Below the pieces are notes generated by a model. The model was not told where the DNA came from. It worked only from the letters and a program-made list of their open reading frames with translations, and ran no database searches. The position numbers and the translations under genes are program-made. This document shows, in pieces, positions 12,901 through 23,701 of a stretch of 64,000 nt of DNA (positions are counted from its first letter, which is position 1; each line of letters starts with the position of its first letter). This stretch comes from Pseudopithomyces maydicus (lineage: Eukaryota > Ascomycota > Dothideomycetes > Pleosporales > Didymosphaeriaceae): the NCBI GenBank assembly GCA_026873275.1, contig JANTUC010000014.1:930001-994000 (forward strand), in the 5' to 3' direction.

Positions 12901-14438
12901 CGCTACCATCTGCCAGATGAAGCTCCGAAAAAGATTACCGGCTTTTAGATGAGAGGGCCGCAGAGGTTGGAAAAAATAGTGACCAACGAAATTATTACCA
13001 GATCGATCCTCAACAACAGTGCTAGTAATGAACGTTTTACCGGATCCTATCTTACCTGTAAGCCATAATGTACCAGCAGTTTCTGTTTCCCAGACCCGGT
13101 AGCTTGGATCACTCAAGATCCACTCCGTAGTTCGGGGGCATTTCTGGCGAGTGATAAGGCGGAGATTGTAATCGGGATCATAGTCGGAGATCCTTTCAAA
13201 AATATCATCACATAGCTTTTGACCAAACCAGATTTCCCACCGTCGCGCAATACGTTCGAATCGGAAAGGATGGTAGATCTGAAGTTGGAATTCATTACCT
13301 AATAGCAAATCGCTCGTCAGCTCAGTGCGAAGCTAGCTAAAGTCTGGAATTGACGCACTTTCCTTGTTTTTCAACGCAGTTACGCACCTGCCGACGCTCA
13401 GTTGATTGGTCCGTTGTTCCAAGTAACTTCTTGTTGCAGATTGTATAACGCCTTTTTTCTTGTGTTCTTCTAAACTGACACCTTCGAGACCGTGCTGGAC
13501 GTTGAAGCGAAAGTAGCATCCCTTATCAAGCGGGCCTCTCCACGAGTCAGCAAACTCCTCCGCAATCTTTTCTGTATCGGTTGCCATCTTCTTCAATGTC
13601 TCTGACAGGAACTTGTACACTGTGTCGTCCCTTACTGGGCTTATACCAAGATGACCGGTCCCAAGCGAGAGAACACATTTGACATTCTCTTGCAAATCTG
13701 GCTCTCCTCTTTCTTTGAACCAAATGTCTGAAGCTTCTCGGACTACCTGCTTCACCGGATTGTTCGCACCCAGGGCACCATCGAGATACACGACATCGTC
13801 AATATCAATTTTATCGAAGAAGCTTGGAGCGGCTGACGTCGCGAGTGCTGCCTCTACGATGGTAAGAGGTCTTATCGGGGTACTCTTCCCTGGAATGTCA
13901 TAGCTTTTGATGCGCAGAATGTCTTTAGTTGCTCGATCGCATGAGCAAACAAAAACTCTGCAGGATCGTGAAGTTCCCGTTTGCTTGTCGTTGAAGGGTT
14001 CGTCCAACGCGAAGCCTTTCTTCTTCAAAACAGCTTCAATCGCTTCGCGTAGTTTCTGCGACGAGAACCTCGCTTTCAAATTCCCTTTAATACCCAAGCC
14101 AAGGCGACTCTCCTTCTTGCTAAAGATAGACTCGCTCAATTGAGTGTAGGATTCGATGCATTCATCAACGTCCATACTTAGACGCCCCAGCATTATAGCG
14201 ATCAGCCTGACCAGGTCAGATTCTCAGATAAAGCAAGTAATCCAATCAAAATTACTGACCCACCAGTGCTGGTACCGCCAATGAGATCGAAAACGTCGCA
14301 TGGCTTCACGGGCGGCTCTCCTGCTTCTGCACGAGCATGATTCAGCGCCACCATGATCTCGCGGAGTATGTAGAGCGTTGACAGTCCCCTCACCCCACCC
14401 CCATCAAGTGAGAGGAGACAGAGGCTATTTGATGGCAT
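9934..14438 (-). CDS. Patatin-NACHT-ankyrin NLR-like protein
   Basis: A fungal NLR-type (STAND) protein; such proteins act in non-self recognition and cell death. Four exons: 14260-14438, 13384-14206, 12446-13320, 9934-12298, giving about 1413 residues. The 13321-13383 intron could alternatively use a donor 4 nt and an acceptor 5 nt later; both keep frame. The N terminus is a patatin-like phospholipase with oxyanion motif DGGGVRG, nucleophile elbow GTSTG (spliced at the following Gly) and catalytic Asp in DGALGANNP. The middle has a P-loop (GKIGSGKT) and Walker-B-like FYIVDGLDAC. The C-terminal ~500 residues are ankyrin repeats (for example GHLDAVHILLQAGA, GSLNMVQLLLQRGADPN). Catalytic residues of both enzymatic modules are present and no break is seen, so it looks intact. 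Confidence 0.92.
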
Positions 14439-15062
14439 GGTGGCCTACGATGCGAGATATTTGTAGTCGTGTAGTCAGAACTGAAAAGAAAGTGGGTGCG
14501 AGAAGAGGGAAGGCTGAACGGCTGAGCCTGAGTTCATCTTGATTGGTTGTTTCTGTCCACATGCGCATGGATATGGATTCGTATTTCTGATTAAATGTAC
14601 GCCTATGAGAGGCTGCCTCAGAAATCATGCCATTTGGGGTCCAGCCTGGTCGCAGGGAGTCTGCGCAACCTGCAGTATGTCTTCTTATTGGCTGGCCTAT
14701 TTTCACATGAGTGTATACATCCCTATGTGCCAAAACTACAATACTACCACCTCTTCATCCTCTATCAATATCCATCACTATCCACGTGACATTTGACCGT
14801 CGGGACCCGTGAATAGGAAGAGCACGTGCCTCTCGTGGGAAGGTTCGCCGAATGCCGAGGTGGACCCTTGGTCGCACTAATTACCAGCGCCATGTGTTTC
14901 TCAGATCCCGACGTCCGACATCTATTGCCGATAGAAAACGCCTGTTCCTACAATCTTTTTTGCATATGCATTTGTGATACCCTTGGTCGCAATGTCGCAA
15001 CATTCTTGAATGCATTCATATATCCTTAGAAAGGCAGCCATAGACATAAAGCGTTGCCCACC
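14439..15062. promoter_or_regulatory. Divergent promoter region, NLR and AFG1
   Basis: Two CACGTG cores lie at 14783-14788 and 14823-14828. The interval separates divergent starts. No ORF in it is convincing. Confidence 0.4.
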
Positions 15063-16804
15063 ATGACATCATCCGAGGCCCTCTCTGGGCTCCTACGAAA
15101 TGCAGCATCCCGTCGCGTGCCACGCCTGGCCACTCCCATACGCACCAGTACCCGGAGATCGATATGTACCGACTGCTTGAGGATACTAAGACAGCAGAGG
15201 CGTGGGCTGAACGGCGCGCCCGCGCCGAGGATGGCTGCAAACTCTGGGATGGAAAGTCTTAGGTTGCGGGCTGGGCCACACCGAGGACATGCGCAAGAGG
15301 TGCAGGCAGCGCTGCTGGAAAAAGAGCAGAGTGGCAGGATGGCAGCGCAAACACCCATGGCGGAATACGACGCGCGCGTACAGAGCGGACGCCTTCGCAA
15401 CGACGAGCACCAGCGCACGATCATACAGTACCTCGAAGACCTGCACGTTATGCTCTCTGGCTACCAGCAGCCTCCAGTACAGCCTCCCGCGATCGAAGAC
15501 CTCAAACCTAAGAAATCTTTCTTCTCCTTCTTTTCCTCTACGCAGACTTCTCGGCCCCCTCTGTCTCCTATACCAGACTCTCTGCCCAAGGGCCTCTACA
15601 TGTACGGCGACGTTGGTTCCGGCAAGACCATGCTCATGGATCTCTTCTACGACACGCTCCCACCAAACATCAAGAAGAAGACCAGAATTCACTTCCACGC
15701 CTTCATGCAAAGCGTGCACAAGGACCTCCACAAGATGAAAATGCAACACGGCAACGAAGTCGACGCAATCCCCTACGTCGCCGCCGGCATCGCGGAACGC
15801 AGCAGCGTCCTCTGCTTCGACGAGTTCCAATGCACCGACGTCGCAGACGCCATGATCCTCCGCCGCCTCATCGAATCCCTAATGGCCCACGGCACCGTCA
15901 TCGTCACAACTTCCAACCGCCACCCAGACGACCTCTACAAGAACGGCATCCAGCGCGAGTCGTTCATCCCCGCCATCAACCTCCTCAAGACAAAGCTCCA
16001 AGTCATCAACCTCGACTCGCAGACAGACTACAGGAAGATCCCCCGTCCCCCGTCCGGCGTCTACCACCACCCCCTCGACAAGGCAGCAGAGAGCCACGCA
16101 GAGCGCTGGTTCAAGTTCCTCGGCGACCCGAAGAACGACCCCCGCACCGCGCCGTCCACCACGTCTGGGGCCGCGAGATCGAAGTCCCAAAGGCGAGCGC
16201 CCGCTGCGCATGGTTCAGCTTCGACGACATCATCGGCCGCGCGACAGGTGCCGCGGATTACCTCGAGCTCATGCGCAACTACGACGCGTTTATCATCACC
16301 GACGTCCCGGGTATGAATTACAGGAGTAGGGACCTGGCGAGACGCTTCATCACGTTCATCGATGCTGTGTATGAATCACGCGTGAGTAGCCTCTCCACAT
16401 GAATTTACAAGCACCCCCTAACGCTAATGCCCCCAGGCCAAACTCGTCATGACCACCGCCGTCCCCCTAACATCCCTCTTCCTCTCCGCCGAAGAAATGC
16501 AAGACGCCATGACGGCCGCGACTCCCGCGGGTACCCCGCGCTCCGCCGATGACGGCGCCGACGTCTCGGACGTGATGCGCAACCTGATGGACGACCTGGG
16601 CATGAACATGAGCATGCTGAAGAACAGCAACCTGTTCACGGGCGACGAGGAGCGCTTCGCGTTCGCGCGCGCGCTATCCCGGCTGAGTGAGATGGGCAGC
16701 GTGGAGTGGGTGGAGCGGGGTATGGGGCTGGAGGGAAAGGGGGCAAGGGCGAGAAGGATGGTTGGGTGAAGGTCAAGTCCAAGTGGAGGGAGGATAGCAT
16801 GTAG
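15063..16804 (+). CDS. AFG1: Afg1/LACE1-type mitochondrial AAA ATPase, two apparent frameshifts
   Basis: Afg1 is a mitochondrial inner-membrane-associated ATPase involved in turnover of mitochondrial proteins. Exon 1 is 15063-16381 and exon 2 is 16437-16804 (donor GTGAGT, acceptor CCCAG). An Arg-rich N terminus (LLRNAASRRVPRLATPIR) looks like a mitochondrial presequence. The P-loop is GDVGSGKTMLMD, Walker B CFDEFQCTDVADA, and sensor region TVIVTTSNRHPDDLY; later YLELMRNYDAFIITDVP and the C-terminal domain follow. The frame slips at five C (16139-16143) and at five G (16739-16743). With one base added at each, the exons become 1320 and 369 nt, both multiples of three, giving 562 residues and a longer, charged C terminus ending near 16804. 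The gene ends 160 bp from AKR1, tail to tail. Confidence 0.92.
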
Positions 16805-16964
16805 AAGAGATCCTAAACATTTAGATAGCCATTTACAGGGTTTTTCATCGCGGGACTTGCATCACCGTCGTATAAGAATATACAAATATATGTGTTCAAT
16901 GTACACAAAATCTACAGCTCGAATCGGACTGGACTGAACCGGACTGGACTCATCCAACAAGCAC

Positions 16965-19283
16965 CTAGACCTGCTCGTCCTGCGCGCTGACCGCCTCATA
17001 CTGTCCACCCTCATTCCCACCCCGTGCATATCTCATCCTAGGTACTTCGTACAAGCGCGTGTAATCGACTCTGTTCCCAGCCAAGCGCGCATATCCGCTC
17101 TCCTTCCCCTTAAATAACGGACTCCCATCGCACCAGAAATCCTTGCAATTCGTAACAACGCCTCTTGACCACGGATTCCCACCCTGCCTCCCCCGCTGTT
17201 CCGCCTGCGACCCATGCAGCGCCGTCTGAACGAACGAGTCGATGCCGAGGAGGCGCTTCCACTGATCCCATATGGAATGGGGCTGGTGGGGGCGGGCGGG
17301 TGCTTCGCCTGTGTCCTGGCCCGAGCCGAAGCCCGTCGTGGGAGCGTTACCGCCGGCGACATCTTGGGAGGTGTCGCCGGTAGTGACGAAGGAGTTGAGT
17401 GCATCGGCAGTCGTGCCGCTGTGAAGGTGGCCGCGCATGCTCTCGTAGGTGGTGAGGTTACGGGCTACCTGGAGGAGTTGCACGCAGAGTAGCATGGTGA
17501 CCCATGTGAGTTGGAAAGCTGCCCATATGGTGAGGACGATGGTGAAGGAGTCTTTGTGGAGGATCTTGCAGAGGTCGTCGGAGAGGACGTTGCATTCGAC
17601 GTCCTTGGGCGATTCGAGGCTGTCGTTCCCTAGATAGGCGAGGACCAGACGGACCCAGGTCAATACGCCGAGTTCTAGGCAAAGGATGTAGAAGACGAAG
17701 TGTCGGTGGTTGTTGTTTGCGACGCAGTTGTTGACCCACGGGCAATGGCTATGAATGTTAGCTGGGACCTAACATGGGACGTAAAGAAAACTTACTGGTC
17801 GGTCTTCGCAACGCATCGCTCGCACCGCTTGCAGTGCTTGCTTCGAAGTGGCTTGCGCACCATACAGTTTACGCAAAAGTGGTTCTCATCAAATGTCCGT
17901 AGTTCCATAAGCTCATCAATAACCGCCTTGGATGCGCTCCTGCTGGCTGACTTGGGCACAAACCCGGGGTCCGAAGACATCGTGAAGAAGTAGAAGTACC
18001 CGGTGAAACCATAAAACGCTGCAAATAATACATTAAGGAAGAAGTTCGTTTGTATCGTCCCTGGTGTCGTTAGTATGAATCTTCTCGATATACTCGGATC
18101 GGCTTACAAGGCAAAACGGTCGTAACCCAGCGTAGACCGACCCAAAACAATGTACCGGCAAAGATTCCGGCTAAGAAAGGCTGTCCAGATATTAGATTAT
18201 GTTTCGTGCACGAGATAAGCCAACTCACGGTATGTTGGATGTTCCGCATGTTTGCAGGAGCCCAACCCAAGAGCTTCTGCGCTGCCCATTGCATCCCGTA
18301 CGCAATCCCCAACGCCAACGGAATTCCAATGTACACTGGATAATTGCTCAATAAGTACAACGCCACCAAAATAATCAAAAACGGCCAGAAAAATATGAAT
18401 CGCGAAATGAACCACCGTGTATCCTTAATACCGGGTATGGGGAACTCTTTGGCTGTTCCATCCCTGTTGTAGCCGGCCTGAGACAACGCAGCATGCCACT
18501 GGCGAACCGTGTTCATTTCCTCCGCAGTCACGGCCGGCGTCTTCCCGTCGTTGTTTTTCGCAAAGCGGTCGGCGCCGTACTCAAGGAGTTTCTGTATCGA
18601 ACCTTGCGAACCCTTGACTAAGGCCCAGTGCAAGGCTGTGAAGCCCTGGTCGTCTGTCGCATAGACATTCGCACCCCAGCGCAGGAAAAGGTCTACACAA
18701 GATGGGTAGCCCTTGTATGCCGCCCACATGAGCGCCGTATGCGCCTGCGCATCTGGTATGTCGACCGGGATGTCTTGGTGTAGGAGGAGCACGAGCTGAT
18801 AGACGTTGCCGTCAAGGGTAGCGGAGTGGAGGAGGTTGAAGCCTTGGTCGTCGGTAAGCAGCGGATCTGCACCGTGTTCGAGCAGGAGGTTGACGATGTA
18901 GTAGTGGCATCTCTTCGCTGCCCAGAGGACGGGTGTTGCGATAGCGTCTCCTCCTTTGGCATTAATGTTTGCGCCGCTCTGTATCAAGAAATGGCACAAG
19001 GCGTAGTGGTTGTTTATCGCGGCCCACTGCTTCTGTCAGCATGCTGTCCATCCTGTCCTATCCCAGAGATGCGCACATGGAGCGGCGTTATGCCCTGCTC
19101 GTCCTTGTACGAAGCGTCGAACTTGCCGCTATCGAACAGCTTCTGGATGGCCGAAATCTCTCCTAACCGCGCCAACTGCATGATATCTTCCTCGAGCGGC
19201 ACGGTGGGTTTCTTATCGCCCATGTCTTCCAGTTCGTGTTCGCCCGCGGGCTGAGCGCTCGAGTCGGGGCTCCCTGAGGCCAT
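16965..19283 (-). CDS. AKR1: Ankyrin-repeat DHHC palmitoyltransferase Akr1
   Basis: Protein S-acyltransferase of the Golgi/endosomal membranes that palmitoylates cytosolic-facing cysteines. Five exons: 19077-19283, 18229-19026, 18108-18180, 17796-18060, 16965-17748; 708 residues. Ankyrin repeats fill roughly residues 40-250 (for example TPVLWAAKRCHYYIVNLLL, FTALHWALVKGSQGSIQKLL). Transmembrane segments follow (FFWPFLIILVALYLLSNYP and others). The catalytic cysteine-rich domain ends CVAKTDHHCPWVNNC, with the DHHC motif formed exactly across the 17749-17795 intron. More membrane segments and a cytosolic tail follow. The 48-nt intron at 18181-18228 (GTGAGT, branch CTAAT, ACAG) is a multiple of three without a stop, so automatic annotation may read through it as 16 extra residues. 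The gene appears intact. Confidence 0.95.
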
Positions 19284-19688
19284 GGTTGCGGAGATGCGGA
19301 GGTGAGTCGCGGTGGTGGTTGGATGAAGCTTTCTCGGAATTCGTCACCGATAGTCGCGCATGCTTCTGCAAGAACGCTGGAAAAGAAGGCAAATGCTACA
19401 AGATTAGAATTAGCAAAAGCGCCCCGGGGGAAGCGGCATGCTTAATCTTCGAAATAAGCAGCAAGTGCACCCCTGCAGGGCATCGTGCATGGTTCAGTGT
19501 GTGGCGGTGCCAGACTAGTCAAGCCTCGCCGAACCGTTGGTGCCGGTGTACGTACCTTGCGGATCTCACTCGGACGGAGCATCAGAGCAGTCAAGGTTTT
19601 GCACGTTGGCATCTGTTCACCGCACGAGCACAATCGGTACCTGCTGCTCTGTCCTACCCAGCCCAGTGTGTACCCCAGACGCTTCCTC
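19284..19688. promoter_or_regulatory. Divergent interval, AKR1 and 19689 gene
   Basis: The 405 bp hold the AKR1 promoter and that of the small gene to the right. Competing ORFs here are not convincing. Confidence 0.3.
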
Positions 19689-20062
19689 ATGCCACCACCA
19701 CCGAGTACCGCCTGCAGTCCCTCTGCTTCGTCATCTGCACCACTGGCTAGTACGCAAATAGCTACCTTGCTTGGGCTGCCGACAGAGCTCCGCCTCGTCA
19801 TCTATGCCCACCTCATCGCCCCAGCCCTGGCCCACCGGGAACTGAACTGGGAAGAGCGCAGTCGGGGCTGGTACAAGATGGTTTACACCTCCGTTTTGCC
19901 AGAACGAAGCTCATCCTCGTTACGCTCCGTGCACTCTCCGCATCCTGCTCCATCTTGAGGGAGGAAACGAAATCACCGCTTGAAGAAGTGTGTGCCCTGT
20001 TAGTAAAACAGAAGCACTACTGCGGATGGGGCATCTGGGGGGATAGCAACTGGCTATTCTAG
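19689..20062 (+). CDS. Small 2EXR/F-box-like fungal protein, one apparent frameshift
   Basis: After a Ser/Pro-rich start the protein has GLPTELRLVIYAHLIAPAL, the Leu-Pro-x-Glu-Leu-Arg-x-x-Ile-Tyr core found in 2EXR and F-box-like fungal proteins. The frame then switches at four G (19864-19867); adding one base joins it to FARTKLILVTLRALSASC and a tail ending SNWLF at 20062, about 124 residues. Function is unknown. These short proteins are abundant and lineage-specific in Dothideomycetes, and this could also be a truncated member of a longer family. Confidence 0.55.
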
Positions 20063-20420
20063 CTTATGTATACCTGGCTACTCTAGCTTCTGTACACCTG
20101 CCTACCACCACGGAGGGAGGGTGTCCGCACGCGTGTCTTTGAACAAAAATTGCATTAAAATCCCCAGGCAATGGGGTAGTGTACCGACACCGGATAAGAA
20201 CATGCGGCCTAGCCTGCACATAGTGCTCTAGCGGTGCTTTTGTCTACACGTTGACCAAACCATATCTGCCATGCCTTATAACGCCATGCATGTCATACAA
20301 TAACCATGATCGAAAACTTTCGTTGAAATCGGTCTTCACCAACACTATACCAAGGCATCACATAGCACCCAAGTTTGCTTGTCCTGTCTCTGCTGCTGCT
20401 TCCGGGGCTCAAGAGATCTT
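20063..20420. terminator. Convergent 3' interval before eIF3g
   Basis: The 358 bp lie between the small gene at 19689 and the eIF3g stop and should contain both polyadenylation regions. A 10-bp near-repeat TACCTGGCTACTCTAGCTTC / ACCTGCCTAC occurs at 20070-20105. Confidence 0.3.
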
Positions 20421-21425
20421 CTAGTTACCAGGCTTCTTGGCAAACTCGACGCGGAGGATAAGATGGCCGTAACCGACTTGAAAAAACGAGTTAGCCCAGT
20501 CGATATGTTGCCTGCTGTGAAGCAGCGAAACGGTGCCCGTGAAAACAAGTCCACGAACACGGAATTGCACTTACATCCATCCATCTTCTCGCAAGCCTTG
20601 GCAGCGTCTGTCCGGTCTGCGTAGCTGACGAAAGCGAAACCCTTTGCCCTTCCTGTTTCCCTGTCCTTGGCAAGGAAGACTCTGGTGACGTGGCCGTATC
20701 TTGAGAACATGTCGCGGAGGTCTTGTTCTTCTGCGAATTCGGAAACGTTGGTGACGCGCAGTGTGGCCAGGTCGTCGCGCTCGAACTTGCCACCCATCTT
20801 CTCGCCAGCGCTGGCGCCGCCGCGTCCACGGAGGTGAGGGGGAACGTAGCTGCCGGATCCAGCACCAGCACCGCCGGCCTGGGGGCATCGTCGGGCATGT
20901 CCGCGGGTGTGGCATCGCCCTCGCCCATGGTGTCCTTGAAAGGACACTTGGTGGTGAAGTGGTCACCCTGGCAAATACGACACTTGATCTTCGCAGACTT
21001 GAGCGCATCCGCCTTCTTCATTTCCTCGGCGCTCTTCTCTTCCGTGTTGGCCTTCCATCCTGCGACGGGTCTGAAGACAATGTTCTCGGCGACACTGACG
21101 GTATCGGTCTGGGGTCCAGCAGGCTTGCCCTTCTCTTGGCCAAACTTCTCCCATTGCTTGCGCTCGGCGACGCGGGGGTTCACGCTGGTCTTGATAACGG
21201 TCTTTTTGATGCGGCGGGTGGTCTTTACTTTCTTGCCGTCTTCGCGGATGGAGTAGGTGACGATGGTCTCAGTTCCATCCTTGTTCTTGATGATTTGCTG
21301 CTGGGGGAGCGCGAGGGAATCCTCGTCCTCCTCTTCGGCCCAGTCTGTTCGTCTGCGGGGAGTCAGTAAGCGAAGCGGCGATGCGCCTACCGCACGAGGT
21401 GATCGTACCCTGCTACTCGAGACAT
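20421..21425 (-). CDS. TIF35: Translation initiation factor eIF3 subunit g, one apparent frameshift
   Basis: RNA-binding subunit of eIF3, needed for translation initiation and scanning. Three exons: 21409-21425 (17 nt, MSRVAG), 20575-21352, 20421-20476. The N-terminal half carries the eIF3g-specific domain with a CCHC zinc knuckle (CRICQGDHFTTKC). The C-terminal RRM has RNP2-like TLRVTNVSEF and RNP1-like AKGFAFVSY, and the protein ends EFAKKPGN. The two halves are in different frames, separated at five G (20881-20885, C on the coding strand). One added base makes 852 nt, 283 residues, the normal size. Because eIF3g is essential in yeast, a genuine null here is very unlikely, which makes this break the best argument for a sequence artefact. 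Confidence 0.94.
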
Positions 21426-22608
21426 GGTTGCTATAAATTGTGCAGTAGATATGATACGATTTTCGATTTTCTAGGACAGGCCCGTGTGCGCGTACGTGTT
21501 CGGGGGACGAGGTGAAGTTGTGCGTCTGTCAAAGTCGAAGCAGTGGCGCCGTGGGGCATCACACTGACCGTGGGCGAAATTCAAAGCGCGCCGTCCAGAA
21601 ACAGACTAGCGCGGGATCCATCTGCTTATCACGTGACCTCTGTGTCCAACGTAAACGAGACCACCAGCCCGCTTGTAGTTCCTGTTCTAGGCGGTCTCTC
21701 TCATGCTCTCTCAGTCTGATGAATTATAGTATTGGAATAGCTTGCGATTGGTTGCTTGCCTCAACCATCCTTAAAATATCCCACAGTCACAGTCACAGTC
21801 ACAGTCATCGGGACCCTGCAGATGCACGCTTGGCTCATAAGGAGCTTTTACATTGAGCAGCGAAGTAGATACAGGTGATGTGCAGAACCTTACAATCATT
21901 TTACTTCGTGTCGTCTTCTCATAGACTACAACGGCGTGCTCAATGCGCATTGTATTCAGTACTCCTAGTTCACCTGTCTGAAGGCGACATGCCATGTTTT
22001 AGGATAGTTGAATATTACTGTGCAATGATAGTAATGCTTGAGTCACTTTTAGTCACTTATAACTTGTATTACACTTCACTTTCACTTGGTTGTTTGGTGT
22101 TCCCACATCGGACGAATGTGGTTCACCAAGCGGAGCTGATATAAGCGCGCTCGGCCGGCTTTAGCATATCCGGCGGATATCGCAACCTTCTCCGCCAGCC
22201 CGTGTCTTCTCCACAGCAACGCCGCAGCCTCGAAATCTCCACCGAGCCGACGTCTCGCGGATATCTATGCCCCGATGGATTTCCCTAAGATCTGCGTGTT
22301 TTTGGCCCCTCGCAACCGGGTTCACAGCCCGCCCGTTAGGCAAATTAGGTGCAATGCTTAGCCGCTGGTGGTGGCTCGGTGCTTTTTTACTAAGTGTTGT
22401 AGAGGCTCTTCCGCACGAGAGGACAAGTAGAGAATGTACATATATAGAGCGAATTCGAAAGTAAAGAATCATCACAACAACCAACTCATCTCATCCTTCC
22501 TCATTACAATACATCGCTCACAGTGCAGCCTATACTCCTTACACACATAATTCGGTTTCATACAGATCATCGGCCTACTTCTCGATAGACCCCAAAATCC
22601 TAAACACC
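21426..22608. promoter_or_regulatory. Divergent promoter region, eIF3g and NmrA-like gene
   Basis: A palindromic TCACGTGA lies at 21629-21636, about 205 bp upstream of the eIF3g start. A TATA-like CATATATAG lies near 22438-22446, about 165 bp before the NmrA-like start. A hexanucleotide repeat is described separately. No further gene is supported in 1183 bp. Confidence 0.45.
21782..21807. repeat. Short tandem repeat (CACAGT)4
   Basis: Four direct copies of CACAGT lie in the intergenic region between eIF3g and the NmrA-like gene. It is a microsatellite with no evident coding role. Confidence 0.7.
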
Positions 22609-23511
22609 ATGTCCAAAACAATTCTTGTAACCGGCGCCACTGGCCGTCAAGGTGGATCCGTCATCAAAGCTCTCCACGACACTGACTTTGAGATCCTCGC
22701 TCTCACACGCAATGCCTCCTCACCTTCCGCACAAAAGCTCGCCAGCTCATCACCAAACATCAAGCTCATCGAAGGCGACCTCGACAACACCGACTTAGTC
22801 TTCAAGAACGCCGCAGCTGCAACCAACAATCCCATCTGGGGCGTATACAGCGTCCAAGGCAAGCCCGCAGGCGACATCTCGATCGAAGAAACATGGGGCA
22901 AATCCCTCATCGATGCCTCCATCGCTGCAGGCGTCCAGTTCTTCGTCTACTCCTCCGTGGACCGCGGAGGCGCAAAGTCATCTTCCACACCTACTGACGT
23001 CCCTCACTGGGTCACAAAGCACCATATCGAGAAATACCTCGAGGAGAAGGCGGCTGGCACACAAATGAAATATGCGGTGTTGAGACCGGTCGCATTCATG
23101 GAGAACATCACCAATGATTTTGCTGGCAAGGCAATGGCATCGATGTGGCAGTCAGCACTTAAAGACCGACCACTCCAGCTCATTGCGACCAAGGATATCG
23201 GTGCTTTTGCGGCACAGGCGTTTAAGAACCCTGAGGAGTGGGCCGGGCGGTATCAGTCTATTGCGGGTGCAGAGCTCACGTTCGACCAGGCGAATGCGGT
23301 ATTCAAGGAGAAAATCGGGAAGGATATGCCTGAGACGTTTGGCTTTGTGGCGTGCATTGCTTTGGCGGCGGTGAAGAGCGTGGGGAACATGTTCAACTAC
23401 TTGAAGAAGGAAGGTACTGGGGCTGATGTGGCGGAGTGTAAGCAGATATATCCGGAGTTGTTGGACTTTGGGACTTGGTTGGAGAAGGAAAGTCAGTTCA
23501 AGAAGCAGTAG
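22609..23511 (+). CDS. NmrA-like NAD(P)-binding protein
   Basis: Single-exon gene of 300 residues. It starts with a Rossmann glycine motif, VTGATGRQGGSV, then the acidic-loop region IEGDLDN, and the typical FVYSSVDRGG segment of NmrA/HSCARG-type atypical short-chain dehydrogenases. The usual catalytic Tyr-x-x-x-Lys of classical short-chain dehydrogenases is not evident, so it may be a redox sensor or regulator rather than an enzyme; that is family inference. HSCARG-type members bind NADPH and act in the cytosol. It is tail to tail with the P450, 190 bp apart, and the two may not be functionally linked. Confidence 0.9.
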   Translation: MSKTILVTGATGRQGGSVIKALHDTDFEILALTRNASSPSAQKLASSSPNIKLIEGDLDNTDLVFKNAAAATNNPIWGVYSVQGKPAGDISIEETWGKSLIDASIAAGVQFFVYSSVDRGGAKSSSTPTDVPHWVTKHHIEKYLEEKAAGTQMKYAVLRPVAFMENITNDFAGKAMASMWQSALKDRPLQLIATKDIGAFAAQAFKNPEEWAGRYQSIAGAELTFDQANAVFKEKIGKDMPETFGFVACIALAAVKSVGNMFNYLKKEGTGADVAECKQIYPELLDFGTWLEKESQFKKQ

Positions 23512-23701
23512 TGGCAGTAGTGGGGGCTGAAACATGATATTGGCTGCATGGTGCATTGGGCGGGCGTTCTTATGGTAAATTAGAGTTGAGTTTTTATTTG
23601 ATAGATTTGAGAATTAATGGATTTACGACATAAAAAAGCTGCCACAAGTCATGCCACAAGTTTTCATCACAGTGAAACACAGCGTACTTGTAAATATTCT
23701 C

